Source of the DNA: WGMI01 sp041739275 | GTDB taxonomy: Bacteria > Bacteroidota > Bacteroidia > Flavobacteriales > Schleiferiaceae | Reading direction: 5' to 3' | Assembly (NCBI GenBank): GCA_041739275.1 | Contig: JBGSOF010000007.1 | Coordinates: 28,327-92,326, forward strand | Length of the DNA: 64,000 nt | Part shown: positions 51,078 to 59,460 of the stretch, one piece after another | Layout of the letters: each line of letters opens with the position of its first letter | Position numbering within the stretch: the stretch's first letter is position 1 | The notes under the pieces: model-generated | Seen by the model: the letters and a program-made list of their open reading frames with translations, nothing else | Told to the model about the DNA's origin: nothing | Databases searched by the model: none | Position numbers and translations under genes: made by a program

Positions 51078-52081
51078 ATACCCGTTGGTTGACCCTCCAC
51101 AGGGAGCGAAGGATTGACATTCTCAATCAAGCCTCCGCTGCAACAGGCTTGCCTCCCAGTGCCATTGAAAAAGATTGGTGGGTGTCGCTCTGCATTCAGG
51201 CATGCTTTAGTCTTCCCTACAGAGAACAGCTCGTATTCAAAGGCGGCACCTCCTTGAGCAAGGGTTGGAATGCAATAGAAAGGTTCTCAGAAGACATTGA
51301 CTTAGCCATCAACCGGGCCCATTTCGGATTTGTTGGCGATATCAGCAATACACAAATTGGAAAACTCCGAAGAGCCTCTTGTGCATTCATTTCATCAACT
51401 TTTCTCAATGACCTAGTCCAGACTTTGACGGATTGGAACGCCATTCATGAATGTCAGCTTTTCGCTCATCCTATAACCCTTCCAGATAAAGACCCACAAT
51501 GTATTGAGATTCAATTTGATTCGGTTGTCGATGCCACTGAATATTTACCCAAAAGGGTCCTAATTGAAGTAGGTGTTCGCTCACTTATGGAACCGGTAGA
51601 ATTGCGAGAAATCAACTCCATCTTGAGCGTTCAATTTCCCCAACTCGATCTCGCCATCGAGGCTTTTCCAATTCCAATCGTTCTGCCCCGAAGAACGTTT
51701 CTTGAAAAGATCTTCCTCCTACACGAAGAATTCGCACAAGCGCCTGAGAAAATACGCATTGATCGACTTTCGCGACACCTATATGATTTAGAAAGATTGA
51801 TGGACTCCGAACACGGTGAGGCAGCCCTTCAAGACACGGAATTGTACAACAATATTGTTGCCCATCGAGAAAAATTCAACGCAATTAAAGGGGTTGACTA
51901 CAGCCATCATACGCCTGAAAAAATCAAAATTATACCACCTGACTCCGTTATCGGCGATTACGAAAAAGACTATTCCGAAATGACCCAGTTCATGATTTAT
52001 GGCGACGCATTGACTTTTGCACAATTAATCCAAAGAATCTCTGACCTTCAAGGGAGAATCAATGCCATTCGACCAGTGTAA
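51074..52081 (+). CDS. AbiEii-type nucleotidyltransferase toxin
   Basis: A 335-residue protein with the AbiEii/AbiGii nucleotidyltransferase signature: IEKDWWVSLCIQACF, then LVFKGGTSLSKGWNAIERFSEDIDLAI (~residues 55-85) holding the GS-like and DxD motifs, and FLEKIFLLHEEFAQ later. Homologues such as MenA/AbiEii modify tRNA or other NTP acceptors and cause growth arrest; AbiE systems protect against phage by abortive infection. TTG 51074 overlaps the antitoxin TGA and gives the family-typical N-terminus (MNTRWLTLHRERRIDILNQAS). The motifs are intact, so the pair is probably functional. Confidence 0.88.
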   Translation: MNTRWLTLHRERRIDILNQASAATGLPPSAIEKDWWVSLCIQACFSLPYREQLVFKGGTSLSKGWNAIERFSEDIDLAINRAHFGFVGDISNTQIGKLRRASCAFISSTFLNDLVQTLTDWNAIHECQLFAHPITLPDKDPQCIEIQFDSVVDATEYLPKRVLIEVGVRSLMEPVELREINSILSVQFPQLDLAIEAFPIPIVLPRRTFLEKIFLLHEEFAQAPEKIRIDRLSRHLYDLERLMDSEHGEAALQDTELYNNIVAHREKFNAIKGVDYSHHTPEKIKIIPPDSVIGDYEKDYSEMTQFMIYGDALTFAQLIQRISDLQGRINAIRPV

Positions 52082-52083
52082 GA

Positions 52084-52253
52084 ATTCCTTCAAAGACTGG
52101 ATCATCAAGTCCCCCCTCCCCCCTTTCTCAATGAGCCTCCAGCCAATTCATCCCGACGCTTGTATCGACCAGAAGGGCTGAGACGGTCTCGACCTCGTTT
52201 TCAGGGCAGTGAAACACAAATTCATCGTGCACCTGAAGCACCATACGGCTCGT
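52084..52253 (-). pseudogene. truncated copy of the polA 3' end
   Basis: On the minus strand this segment encodes SRMVLQVHDEFVFHCPENEVETVSALLVDTSVGMNWLEAH and a stop, the end of the intact PolA at 53712 (SRMVLQVHDELVFDCPENEVEAVSAL...VVDTGVGMNWLEAH) with an in-frame loss of about 15 residues (VKDAMQTALSLSIPL). The ~40 bp past the stop (GGATCATCAA and a C-rich run) also match the region after real polA. Homology stops abruptly near 52253. There is no upstream polymerase domain, so it is a relic, not a gene. Confidence 0.88.
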
Positions 52254-52702
52254 CTGCTTTCTGCGCAAACCCACACTCAATGAACAGATTGCAAGGCGAT
52301 TGTCTTTCAATTTTAACAAAGAATCGACGTCACATAGAGTCAGCCGTGGCCTTATAGAGCGCATTGCCTAAAGCCCTGAACAGACCGTATGATGCATGAG
52401 CGAAGCAATTCGATTAAATAGAATTTAAAAAACACTTTCGCCTTACGCATGTGTTATGAAAATTTTAATACTTTCGTTTAAAGTGAAGGAACGGATTGAG
52501 GGAAAAAAATCATCTAGCATTCTCATATTGAGTGCGTTTTAAATATCCTCAATCGTCTGAACACTACGAATCCATTTAAAACAACAGCCCATGAACTAAA
52601 CGGCAAGGAAACAATGCCCCCGGACTGGCTTCTCTTGTCGGCCAAAATAGAACAGAGGTGGTGCCGAAAAACCTTAAGAGTAGGAAAATAAAGAAAACGA
52701 AA
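52254..52702. other. AT-rich region after the polA relic
   Basis: 449 bp without a supported gene or recognisable element; composition is clearly more AT-rich than average. It may be remnant DNA left by the event that truncated the polA copy. Confidence 0.5.
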
Positions 52703-53155
52703 ATGATGAAAAAGACACTATTCTTTGCAGCGATGAGCCTCCTTTTCACCCGCCTGGAGGCACAGATCATCTCAAACATTACTGCCCCTGAAATGGGCGA
52801 AATGGGACAATACAGTGAGTGGAAAAAAGCGGGGGTGTCATTTGAAGACAACACCACGGTGGAAATCGAATATCGCGTAGCTCTCGTAGACAAAAAAGGG
52901 ATTGGATGTCATTATTCGCTTGAAGTAAAGAACCTTTCCGACATTAAGTTGAAGATCCGAATGAAGTCGCATTATTATGACAAATTGGTCAAGGGCTATT
53001 ATGGCGATGAGATCAAGGAGACGCTCAAACCCGGTAAAACGGTGCAAGGACAATTTGTTGGGCAGGGATGTAAAAAAGAGAAGGGCGTGGAACAAGAAGA
53101 CTACGAACAATGCATGGCCTGCGGTTTAAGTCTGTTAATTGAAGTGACAAAATAG
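52703..53155 (+). CDS. small secreted protein of unknown function between the two abiE-polA copies
   Basis: Not recognised. The ~150-residue product has a signal peptide (MMKKTLFFAAMSLLFTRLEAQ), then a beta-rich domain (SNITAPEMGEMGQYSEWKKAGVSFEDNTTVEIEYRVALVDKKGIGCHYSLEVKNLSDIKLKIRMKSHYYD) and four cysteines, three of them near the C-terminus (GQGCKKEKG, YEQCMACGLS). The pattern resembles small periplasmic proteins of unknown role. It stands alone inside the duplicated segment. ATG 52706 is an alternative start. Confidence 0.65.
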   Translation: MMKKTLFFAAMSLLFTRLEAQIISNITAPEMGEMGQYSEWKKAGVSFEDNTTVEIEYRVALVDKKGIGCHYSLEVKNLSDIKLKIRMKSHYYDKLVKGYYGDEIKETLKPGKTVQGQFVGQGCKKEKGVEQEDYEQCMACGLSLLIEVTK

Positions 53156-53467
53156 GCTGACGAAAGAATCCTCCATCCGAAACGCCTCCGCTGTCTTGTT
53201 CAGATAGCGGAGGCGAATTGTTTTAAAACACTAGGTAGAATTCCGGTCAATGGAACGAGCTAGGCTTGTTTCGAACGTCATACGCATTTAACCAAGTCTG
53301 ACTGCCTGTGTTCTGAATCGTGGGGAGTAGTGCACAATACGCTTACAACTAATTCGTCTTGAGCAGCCAGCACACTTTGACTCTGCCGTATTCAATTAAT
53401 GACACATACAACCTCTAAAACCCCTTGACTTAGCCATACGGACTCCGTGTATTTCTCAATCTTGTTC
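53156..53467. other. intergenic region with no visible element
   Basis: 312 bp. No gene, terminator with T run, or repeat is clear, apart from a short GC-rich inverted match near 53181-53216 (CCTCCGCTGTCTTG and its partner TAGCGGAGG), which could be the terminator of the 52703 gene. Confidence 0.4.
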
Positions 53468-53612
53468 CAATAATTTACCTTATTTGGGACGAAAGGAGTT
53501 CGATTCAAATGCCTCCATTGGAAAAACCATAGCCGAAGCCATGCAATCCTACCTCAGAGGGAGCCCCCTTTCACAGCCGCTCGCTCTGAGCGAATGAAGA
53601 CTATTCCGAAGG
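53468..53612 (+). pseudogene. decayed second copy of abiEi/abiEii
   Basis: ATTTGGGACGAAA (53482-53494) repeats the right arm of the abiE operator. The next ~75 bp match the abiEi 5' region with scattered changes (GAAAAA-CCAT, GCCGA-GC, AATCCTACC, GAGG-AGC), translating as TIAEAMQSYLRGSPL where intact AbiEi has SIAEAVESYPGGSIL. The frame ends at a stop near 53597. GAAGACTATTCCGAA right after it resembles the end of abiEii (GAAAAAGACTATTCCGAA). Most of the module is therefore deleted. It lies just before intact polA, mirroring abiE before the polA relic. Confidence 0.75.
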
Positions 53613-53711
53613 AACGAGCAAGGCACTTTGGGCCGAAATAAACTCAATCGATTACCGATTTTCTCTCCCGCTCCTTCCCTTCGAAGATTGGATCATCAAA
53701 ACCCCCCTTTC

Positions 53712-56501
53712 TCAATGCGCCTCAAGCCAATTCATTCCCACCCCCGTGTCGACCACAAGAGGGATGCTCAGAGAGAGCGCGGTTTGCATGGCGTCTTTGA
53801 CGAGGGCTGAGACGGCTTCGACCTCGTTTTCAGGGCAATCGAACACCAATTCGTCGTGTACCTGAAGCACCATACGGCTCGCGTAGGAACCCTTGCGGAG
53901 ACGGGAATGTACCTCGATCATCGCCTTCTTGATCAAATCGGCCGCGCTGCCCTGAATCGGGGCGTTGACCGCATTCCGCTCCGCATGTGCCCGCACCGTT
54001 TGGTTGCCCGAATGGATATCGGGTAGATAGCGCCTGCGCCCGAACAAGGTCGTTACAAACCCCTGTCTCCTCGCAAGTTCAACCTGAGAATCGATGTATT
54101 TCTTGATGCCCGAATAGCTCTCAAAATAGTTGCGAATCAACTCCGCCGCCTCCGACCGACTCAAGTCCGTCTGCTGGCTCAAGCCAAAGGCCGACACCCC
54201 GTAAATAATCCCAAAGTTGACCGTCTTCGCATAGCTCCGCTGCTCCTTTGAAACCTCCTCCAGCGGAATCGAAAACACCCGCGCCGCCGTAGCCCGGTGG
54301 ATGTCCAAACCCGAGCGGAACGCCTCCAACATCGCCTCGTCCTTGCTCAACTCCGCGATCAAACGCAACTCGATCTGGCTGTAATCCGCGCTCAGCAAGC
54401 GATGCCCCTCGTCCGGAATAAACGCCTTGCGAATCTCCTTGCCCCGCTCGTACCGAATCGGGATGTTCTGCAAATTCGGATTCACCGAACTCAATCGACC
54501 CGTAGCCGCCACCGCCTGATTGAAGGACGTATGGATCCGCCCCGTACGCGGATGCACCAACTCCGGCAACGCATCCACATAGGTCCCCTTCAACTTTTGC
54601 AATTGTCTGAATTCCAGAATCAGAGGCACAATCGGATGCTCGTGCACCAAGGTCTGCAAAATATCCTCGGACGTTGCGTACTGTCCCGTCTTGGTCTTCT
54701 TCGGCTTGCCCCCCAGCTTGAGCCGCTCGAACAACACCTCGCCCAACTGCTTGGGCGACGCCAAATTGAACTGCCCCCCCGCCATTTCCTGCACCTTGCG
54801 GTCGATCTCGGTCAGCTCATTCAACATACTCCCGCTCAAGGCATTCAGCGCATTCGAATCGATCCGTACCCCCGCCCGTTCCATCGAAACCAACACCGGG
54901 ACCAAAGGCACCTCAATCTCCGAAAACAACGGCTTGAGCTCCGCCTGCTCGAGCATCGGCTCGAACCGCTGCTTGAGCTGAAACGTCAAATCGGCATCTT
55001 CTCCCGCATACTCGCACACCCGCTCCGGCTCCACCGTGCGCATGGTCCGTTGGTTCTTGCCCTTGGGCCCAATCAACGTCTCGATGCTCTGGGTGCGGTG
55101 GCCCAAATAATTTTCAGAAAGCGTGTCGAAATTGTGCCTCTGGTCGGGATTGATGAGGTAGTGCGCCAGCATGGTGTCGAACAAAGGCTCCGCCACCTCC
55201 ACGCCATAGTTGAGCAAAACCGACAAATCGTATTTGAGATTCTGCCCGATTTTTTCAATCTCGGGATGCTCAAAAAAAGGCTTCAAGCGCTGCAGTCGGC
55301 TCCTTTGCTCTTCGAATTCGTCGGGGAACGCCACGTAATAGGCTTTGCCCGCCTGCCAAGAAAACGCAATCCCCACCAAACCCGCGTCGATTTCGACCAG
55401 CGAATCGGTTTCGGTATCGAAACAAACCGACTTCTGTTTGAGCAATTTATCGACAAGCCAGTCGATCTCTTGATCGGTCTCAATCAAGGTGTACTGGTGA
55501 TCGTAGCTCTCCAAGCTCCGAAGGCTGCTGCCCGAAACCTCGCCGCGCTCCACCTCAAAAAGACCCACCTGAGTTCCGGCGCTCGAAGCCTGAGAAACAC
55601 TCTTTTCGACCACCGCCGACGGCTCGTTCAAAACCCGCTTGAGCAAGGTTCGAAACTCGAGCTCCTCAAAAAGCCCTCGGAGTGCTTCGCTGTCGGGTTT
55701 TTCGACCATCAAGCGCTCTTCTTCGAGCTCGATGGGGGCATGGGTAATGATGGTCGCCAAATTTTTACTCAACAAACCCAACTCGGCATTCGCGCGGATC
55801 GCCTCGCCCAGCTTGCCCTTGATTTCAGCAGCGTGGGCAATGGTCTCTTCGAGGCTTCCATACTGAGCCAGAAGCTTTTGGGCCGTTTTTTCGCCCACCC
55901 CGGGCAAACCCGGAATATTGTCGACCGCATCGCCCATCATTCCGAGCATGTCGATCAACTGTTCAACACGCTCGATTCCGTGCTTGGCACAAACCTCTTT
56001 AGGCCCCAGAATCTGAGCGGGCTCCCCCCCGCGTCCGGGCTTATAGATCAAGGTTTTATCGGTAACCAATTGACCGAAATCCTTATCGGGCGTCATCATA
56101 TAGGTGGTGTAGCCCTCCGCCTCCGCTTTGCGCGCCAGCGTCCCGATCAAGTCGTCGGCTTCGAAGCCTTCGAGCGCAATGGTCGGAATGCCCATGGCGT
56201 CGAGGATGCGGTGGATGTAGGGAACGGCTATTTTGATGGCCTCGGGAGTGGCATCTCGGTTGGCCTTGTACTGCGGAAAATCGATGTGTCTTTGCGTCGG
56301 GCCTGATAAATCGAAGACCACCGCCAAATGCGTCGGCTTTTCTTTTTCAAGCAACTCTGTCAGGGCGAGCATAAAGCCAAAAACTGCCGAGGTGTCGAGC
56401 CCTTTGCTGTTGACGCGGGGGTTTTTGATAAATGCGAAATACCCTCTGAAAATGAGGGCATAAGCGTCGAGGAGAAAAAGCCGGGCGTCTTTGGGGGCCA
56501 T
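53712..56501 (-). CDS. polA: DNA polymerase I
   Basis: Replication and repair polymerase of 929 residues. Domains in order: 5'-3' exonuclease (residues ~1-290, LLDAYALIFRGYFAF, GFEADDLIGTLARKAE, MTPDKDFGQLV), a proofreading 3'-5' exonuclease (~360-540) with the acidic residues kept (CFDTETDSL, NLKYDLSVL, YAGEDADLTF), and the family A polymerase with DYSQIELRLIAELS (motif A), RSYAKTVNFGIIYG (motif B) and VLQVHDELVF (motif C). ATG 56501 is chosen (MAPKDARLFLLDAYALIFRG). All catalytic motifs are intact; only its 3' end is duplicated at 52084. Confidence 0.96.
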   Translation of the reverse strand: MAPKDARLFLLDAYALIFRGYFAFIKNPRVNSKGLDTSAVFGFMLALTELLEKEKPTHLAVVFDLSGPTQRHIDFPQYKANRDATPEAIKIAVPYIHRILDAMGIPTIALEGFEADDLIGTLARKAEAEGYTTYMMTPDKDFGQLVTDKTLIYKPGRGGEPAQILGPKEVCAKHGIERVEQLIDMLGMMGDAVDNIPGLPGVGEKTAQKLLAQYGSLEETIAHAAEIKGKLGEAIRANAELGLLSKNLATIITHAPIELEEERLMVEKPDSEALRGLFEELEFRTLLKRVLNEPSAVVEKSVSQASSAGTQVGLFEVERGEVSGSSLRSLESYDHQYTLIETDQEIDWLVDKLLKQKSVCFDTETDSLVEIDAGLVGIAFSWQAGKAYYVAFPDEFEEQRSRLQRLKPFFEHPEIEKIGQNLKYDLSVLLNYGVEVAEPLFDTMLAHYLINPDQRHNFDTLSENYLGHRTQSIETLIGPKGKNQRTMRTVEPERVCEYAGEDADLTFQLKQRFEPMLEQAELKPLFSEIEVPLVPVLVSMERAGVRIDSNALNALSGSMLNELTEIDRKVQEMAGGQFNLASPKQLGEVLFERLKLGGKPKKTKTGQYATSEDILQTLVHEHPIVPLILEFRQLQKLKGTYVDALPELVHPRTGRIHTSFNQAVAATGRLSSVNPNLQNIPIRYERGKEIRKAFIPDEGHRLLSADYSQIELRLIAELSKDEAMLEAFRSGLDIHRATAARVFSIPLEEVSKEQRSYAKTVNFGIIYGVSAFGLSQQTDLSRSEAAELIRNYFESYSGIKKYIDSQVELARRQGFVTTLFGRRRYLPDIHSGNQTVRAHAERNAVNAPIQGSAADLIKKAMIEVHSRLRKGSYASRMVLQVHDELVFDCPENEVEAVSALVKDAMQTALSLSIPLVVDTGVGMNWLEAH

Positions 56502-56578
56502 CGGGAAAGGCGTTTGAGGGATGTGCGATACAAAGGAAAGGGTTAGGGGGTGTGGATTGGGGGAATTCGAGGATCCTT

Positions 56579-56858
56579 TTGAGCCGCGAAGCATCGCAAA
56601 GGGGCATTCTGGGATTGGAGCCGCGATGCATCGCGGCTGTACGATGGAATAGGGGGGGATTGAAAGCTAAAGGGCGATGCAATGATGCGATCGGAAGCGC
56701 CGCGATGCATCGCAAAGGGGATTTCGATGAACGATATGAGCCGCGATGCATCGCGGCTGTACGATGGAAAAGGAGGGGATTGAAGGATAAAGAACGATGC
56801 AATGATGCGATCGGAAGCGCCACGATGCCTCGCGGCGGTATACCGCGGCTGTGCGATG
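56579..56858 (+). repeat. REP-like repeats, two 120-bp tandem units with a partial third
   Basis: The perfect palindrome AGCCGCGATGCATCGCGGCT occurs at 56619-56638 and again exactly 120 bp later at 56739-56758. About 95 bp after each copy are nearly identical (GTACGATGGAA, CGATGCAATGATGCGATCGGAAGCGCC). Related but decayed palindromes lie at ~56579-56597, ~56698-56715 and ~56818-56850. The array fills the 376 bp between the divergent polA and metallophosphoesterase genes. Confidence 0.85.
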
Positions 56859-56877
56859 GCCTTGCCCCTACCTTCGC

Positions 56878-58107
56878 ATGATGATTCGATGGATTTGGGC
56901 CTTTGGTTTGTTGATTGCCTTGGACGTCTATGCATTTCAGGCTGTAAAAACCCTGAGTAGAGGCTCGATCTGGGCAAAGCCTGTGTATTGGATCTTCAGC
57001 GCAGGCGTTTTCGCGGTGTTGGTCTGGGCCCTTTGGAAAAACGACCCGACGAGCAGACACAGCGAGGCCATGAAATGGGCCGCTGCCCTGATGGTTTTGA
57101 GCGTAGTGCCCAAGCTGATGGTCTCGGCCGTTTTGCTCTCTGAAGACGCGGCGCGCTTGTTTTCGGGAATCTACGCCTACTTCAGCCGGGGGGGAGACGA
57201 GCCTTTCTTGCCCGAGCGACGAGAATTCATCAGCCGAATTGCACTGCTGCTCGCTGCCTTGCCGTTCTTCTCGATCGCCTATGGAGTGCACAGTGGCCGA
57301 TGGCGGTTTCGCGTGATTCGAAAAGAGCTGTGGTATACCGATTTACCCGACGCTTTCGACGGTTATCGAATCGCGCAAATCTCGGATGTCCATTCGGGCA
57401 GTTTCGACGATCGCAAAAAACTCGAAGGCGGGCTCGAAATGCTTCAAAAAGAAGGTGCCGACCTGCTCCTTTTTACCGGTGACCTCGTCAACGACCGAGC
57501 CGACGAAATGAAGCCCTGGACCGATCTGTTCTCGACTTTGCGCGCCCGCGACGGGCAATTGAGCGTGCTGGGAAACCACGACTACGGCGATTATGCCGTG
57601 TGGAGCGACGCCGAGGCCAAGAAGCGCAATCTATTGGATTTGTTTGAAGTGCACCGCCAAATCGGCTTCGATTTGCTCCGGAACGAGACCAGAGCTATCG
57701 AGCGAGACGGCCAACAGATCTACGTGGCCGGGGTAGAGAACTGGGGCAAGCCGCCTTTTCCGCAGTACGGTGATTTAAACAAAACACTTGGAGAAATCCC
57801 CGAAGGGGCGTTCACGGTTTTGATGAGCCACGACCCCAGCCATTTCGACGAACAGGTTAAGGTGCATCCCCACAAAGTGCACCTCACCTTGAGCGGCCAC
57901 ACCCACGGAATGCAGTTCGGAATCGAAATCCCCGGCTTTGTAAAGTGGAGCCCGGTGAGCCTGCGCTACCCCAAATGGGCGGGGCTCTACGAAGAATTCG
58001 GCCGCAAACTCTACGTCAATCGCGGCTTTGGCTATTTGGCCTTCCCCGGCCGAGTGGGCATCTGGCCCGAAATCACGGTGCTGACTTTGAGAAAAGGGCT
58101 CGGCTAA
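56878..58107 (+). CDS. membrane-anchored metallophosphoesterase (YkuE-like)
   Basis: A 409-residue protein with about four N-terminal hydrophobic helices (residues 1-140) and a calcineurin-like phosphoesterase domain. The five metal-binding blocks are present: ISDVHSG (~165), FTGDLVND (~198), LGNHDYGDY (~230), MSHDPSHF (~320) and SGHTHGMQFG (~340). Relatives include YkuE/UDP-2,3-diacylglucosamine-type and cell-wall phosphodiesterases; the substrate is not determined. TACCTTCG, a one-mismatch -7 box, is at 56869-56876, so either ATG 56878 or ATG 56881 starts a leaderless mRNA. The 3' end overlaps the convergent kinase by 4 bp. Confidence 0.88.
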   Translation: MMIRWIWAFGLLIALDVYAFQAVKTLSRGSIWAKPVYWIFSAGVFAVLVWALWKNDPTSRHSEAMKWAAALMVLSVVPKLMVSAVLLSEDAARLFSGIYAYFSRGGDEPFLPERREFISRIALLLAALPFFSIAYGVHSGRWRFRVIRKELWYTDLPDAFDGYRIAQISDVHSGSFDDRKKLEGGLEMLQKEGADLLLFTGDLVNDRADEMKPWTDLFSTLRARDGQLSVLGNHDYGDYAVWSDAEAKKRNLLDLFEVHRQIGFDLLRNETRAIERDGQQIYVAGVENWGKPPFPQYGDLNKTLGEIPEGAFTVLMSHDPSHFDEQVKVHPHKVHLTLSGHTHGMQFGIEIPGFVKWSPVSLRYPKWAGLYEEFGRKLYVNRGFGYLAFPGRVGIWPEITVLTLRKGLG

Positions 58108-59264
58108 ACCAAGGGGAGCTTTACGGCCATGGTCGTGCCTTTGCCCGGTTCGCTTTGAAGCACCCACATGCGGCCTCCGTGATATTCTTCGACAATGCGC
58201 TTCGACAAACTCAAGCCCAGCCCCCAGCCGCGTTGTTTGGTCGTAAAGCCGGGTCGAAACACTTTGCGCGACAAGGCCGATGTCATTCCTTTACCGTTGT
58301 CGCGAACAGTCAATCGGTAGTGGTCCGCCGACCGATGGAGTTCCAGCTCGATCAGCCCCCGACCCTCGAGCGCATCCACCGAATTGCGGATCATATTTTC
58401 GACAACCCATTCAAAAAGAGGGGCATTGATCAGGGCCAACCACTGATTTGAGCCCGCGCTGCCGCGATACACAATTTCAATCTTGCCCGGGGTGCGCGTC
58501 CGCAAATAATCGAGTACCCGTTCGATCAGTGCTTCGATCGCTTGAAGTTCGAGCTCGGGATGAGAGCCGATCTTGGAGAAGCGTTCGGCAATTCGGCTGA
58601 GCCGTTCGGCATCCTGCTCCATTTCCATAACAATCTGAGGGTCGGCACTTTGTTCTCGAAGCAGATGAATCCAGCCCAAGAGAGAGCTCAGCGGCGTGCC
58701 GATTTGATGCGCGGTTTCTTTCGCCATTCCCGTCCAAACCCGGTCTTGCTCAGCCCGCCGAGCACTGCCAAAAGCCAAATAGGCCACCCCTACGAGCAGG
58801 GCGATCACCCCGAGCAGAACCAAGGGATACTGCCGCAGCCTCAACAAATGAGTGGAGTCGCGATAGTACATGTAGTTGACCCCCCCGTCGGCGTAGGGAA
58901 TGGGAATGGGTTGGCGATTTGAGGCCATTTCGTCGAGTTGTGCTCTGAGCCATAGGCTGTCGCCCGACCTGCGCTCGTCGAGGTTGGAGTGCGTAATGAT
59001 GTCTCCGAGGCTGTCGGTCAAGATGACGGGGATGCTGGTGTTCGACTTGATCACCTCAAAAGCCAAGTTGAGATCGGCCTCGGGCGGGGCGTTGTTGACC
59101 GCGTGTATGGCTTCGGCCCAGAGCCCCAGCTTCTTCGCCTCTTCGGCCCGCAGTTTCTCCAAAAAGCTCTCGGTATACCAGAGCGTGCCCGCCCCGATCA
59201 GAGCCGCCGCCGCGAGGAGCAGACTCTTCCACAAATCCTTGCGGGCATAGACATCGATTTTCAC
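58104..59264 (-). CDS. sensor histidine kinase
   Basis: Membrane kinase of 386 residues: TM1 (~11-32, LLLAAAALIGAGTLWYTESF), a short periplasmic sensor with SIPVILTDSLGDIITHSN (~33-160), TM2 (~163-183), then HisKA with the phosphorylated His in ETAHQIGTPLSSLLGWIHLL (~205) and HATPase motifs NMIRNSVDALEG, DNGKGM, and TTKQRGWGLGLSLSKRIVEEYHGG. No response regulator lies next to it. GTG 59264 (VKIDVYARKDLWK) is the likely start; the long frame upstream overlaps the region before the glycosyltransferase. Confidence 0.86.
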   Translation of the reverse strand: MKIDVYARKDLWKSLLLAAAALIGAGTLWYTESFLEKLRAEEAKKLGLWAEAIHAVNNAPPEADLNLAFEVIKSNTSIPVILTDSLGDIITHSNLDERRSGDSLWLRAQLDEMASNRQPIPIPYADGGVNYMYYRDSTHLLRLRQYPLVLLGVIALLVGVAYLAFGSARRAEQDRVWTGMAKETAHQIGTPLSSLLGWIHLLREQSADPQIVMEMEQDAERLSRIAERFSKIGSHPELELQAIEALIERVLDYLRTRTPGKIEIVYRGSAGSNQWLALINAPLFEWVVENMIRNSVDALEGRGLIELELHRSADHYRLTVRDNGKGMTSALSRKVFRPGFTTKQRGWGLGLSLSKRIVEEYHGGRMWVLQSEPGKGTTMAVKLPLV

Positions 59265-59460
59265 GGCCTTAAAGTACCTCAAGAGCCTCGTTTCGGTGAT
59301 GTTTGATTGCGCTCTCCCAAAAGAGTTCCGAAGATTTCGCTCTTCCAAGCATCTTCTTTGCTGCCTCGGCTCCGCGATTGCGATATCGAGAATCGATCGG
59401 TTTGGGTCTATTTTTGGCGCTCGTTTCAGACACCGGGGTTTCCCCTTTTTCAACACGCCC

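Noticed and set aside
52128..52364. 78-codon frame as a small independent gene
   Set aside because: Its last ~40 residues are a truncated copy of the polA 3' end and the rest is unrelated filler, so it is listed as a relic.
54297..56306. Long plus-strand frame of 669 codons opposite polA
   Set aside because: It is a shadow of the polA coding strand; its Arg/Leu/Gln-rich product has no domain and polA is unambiguous.
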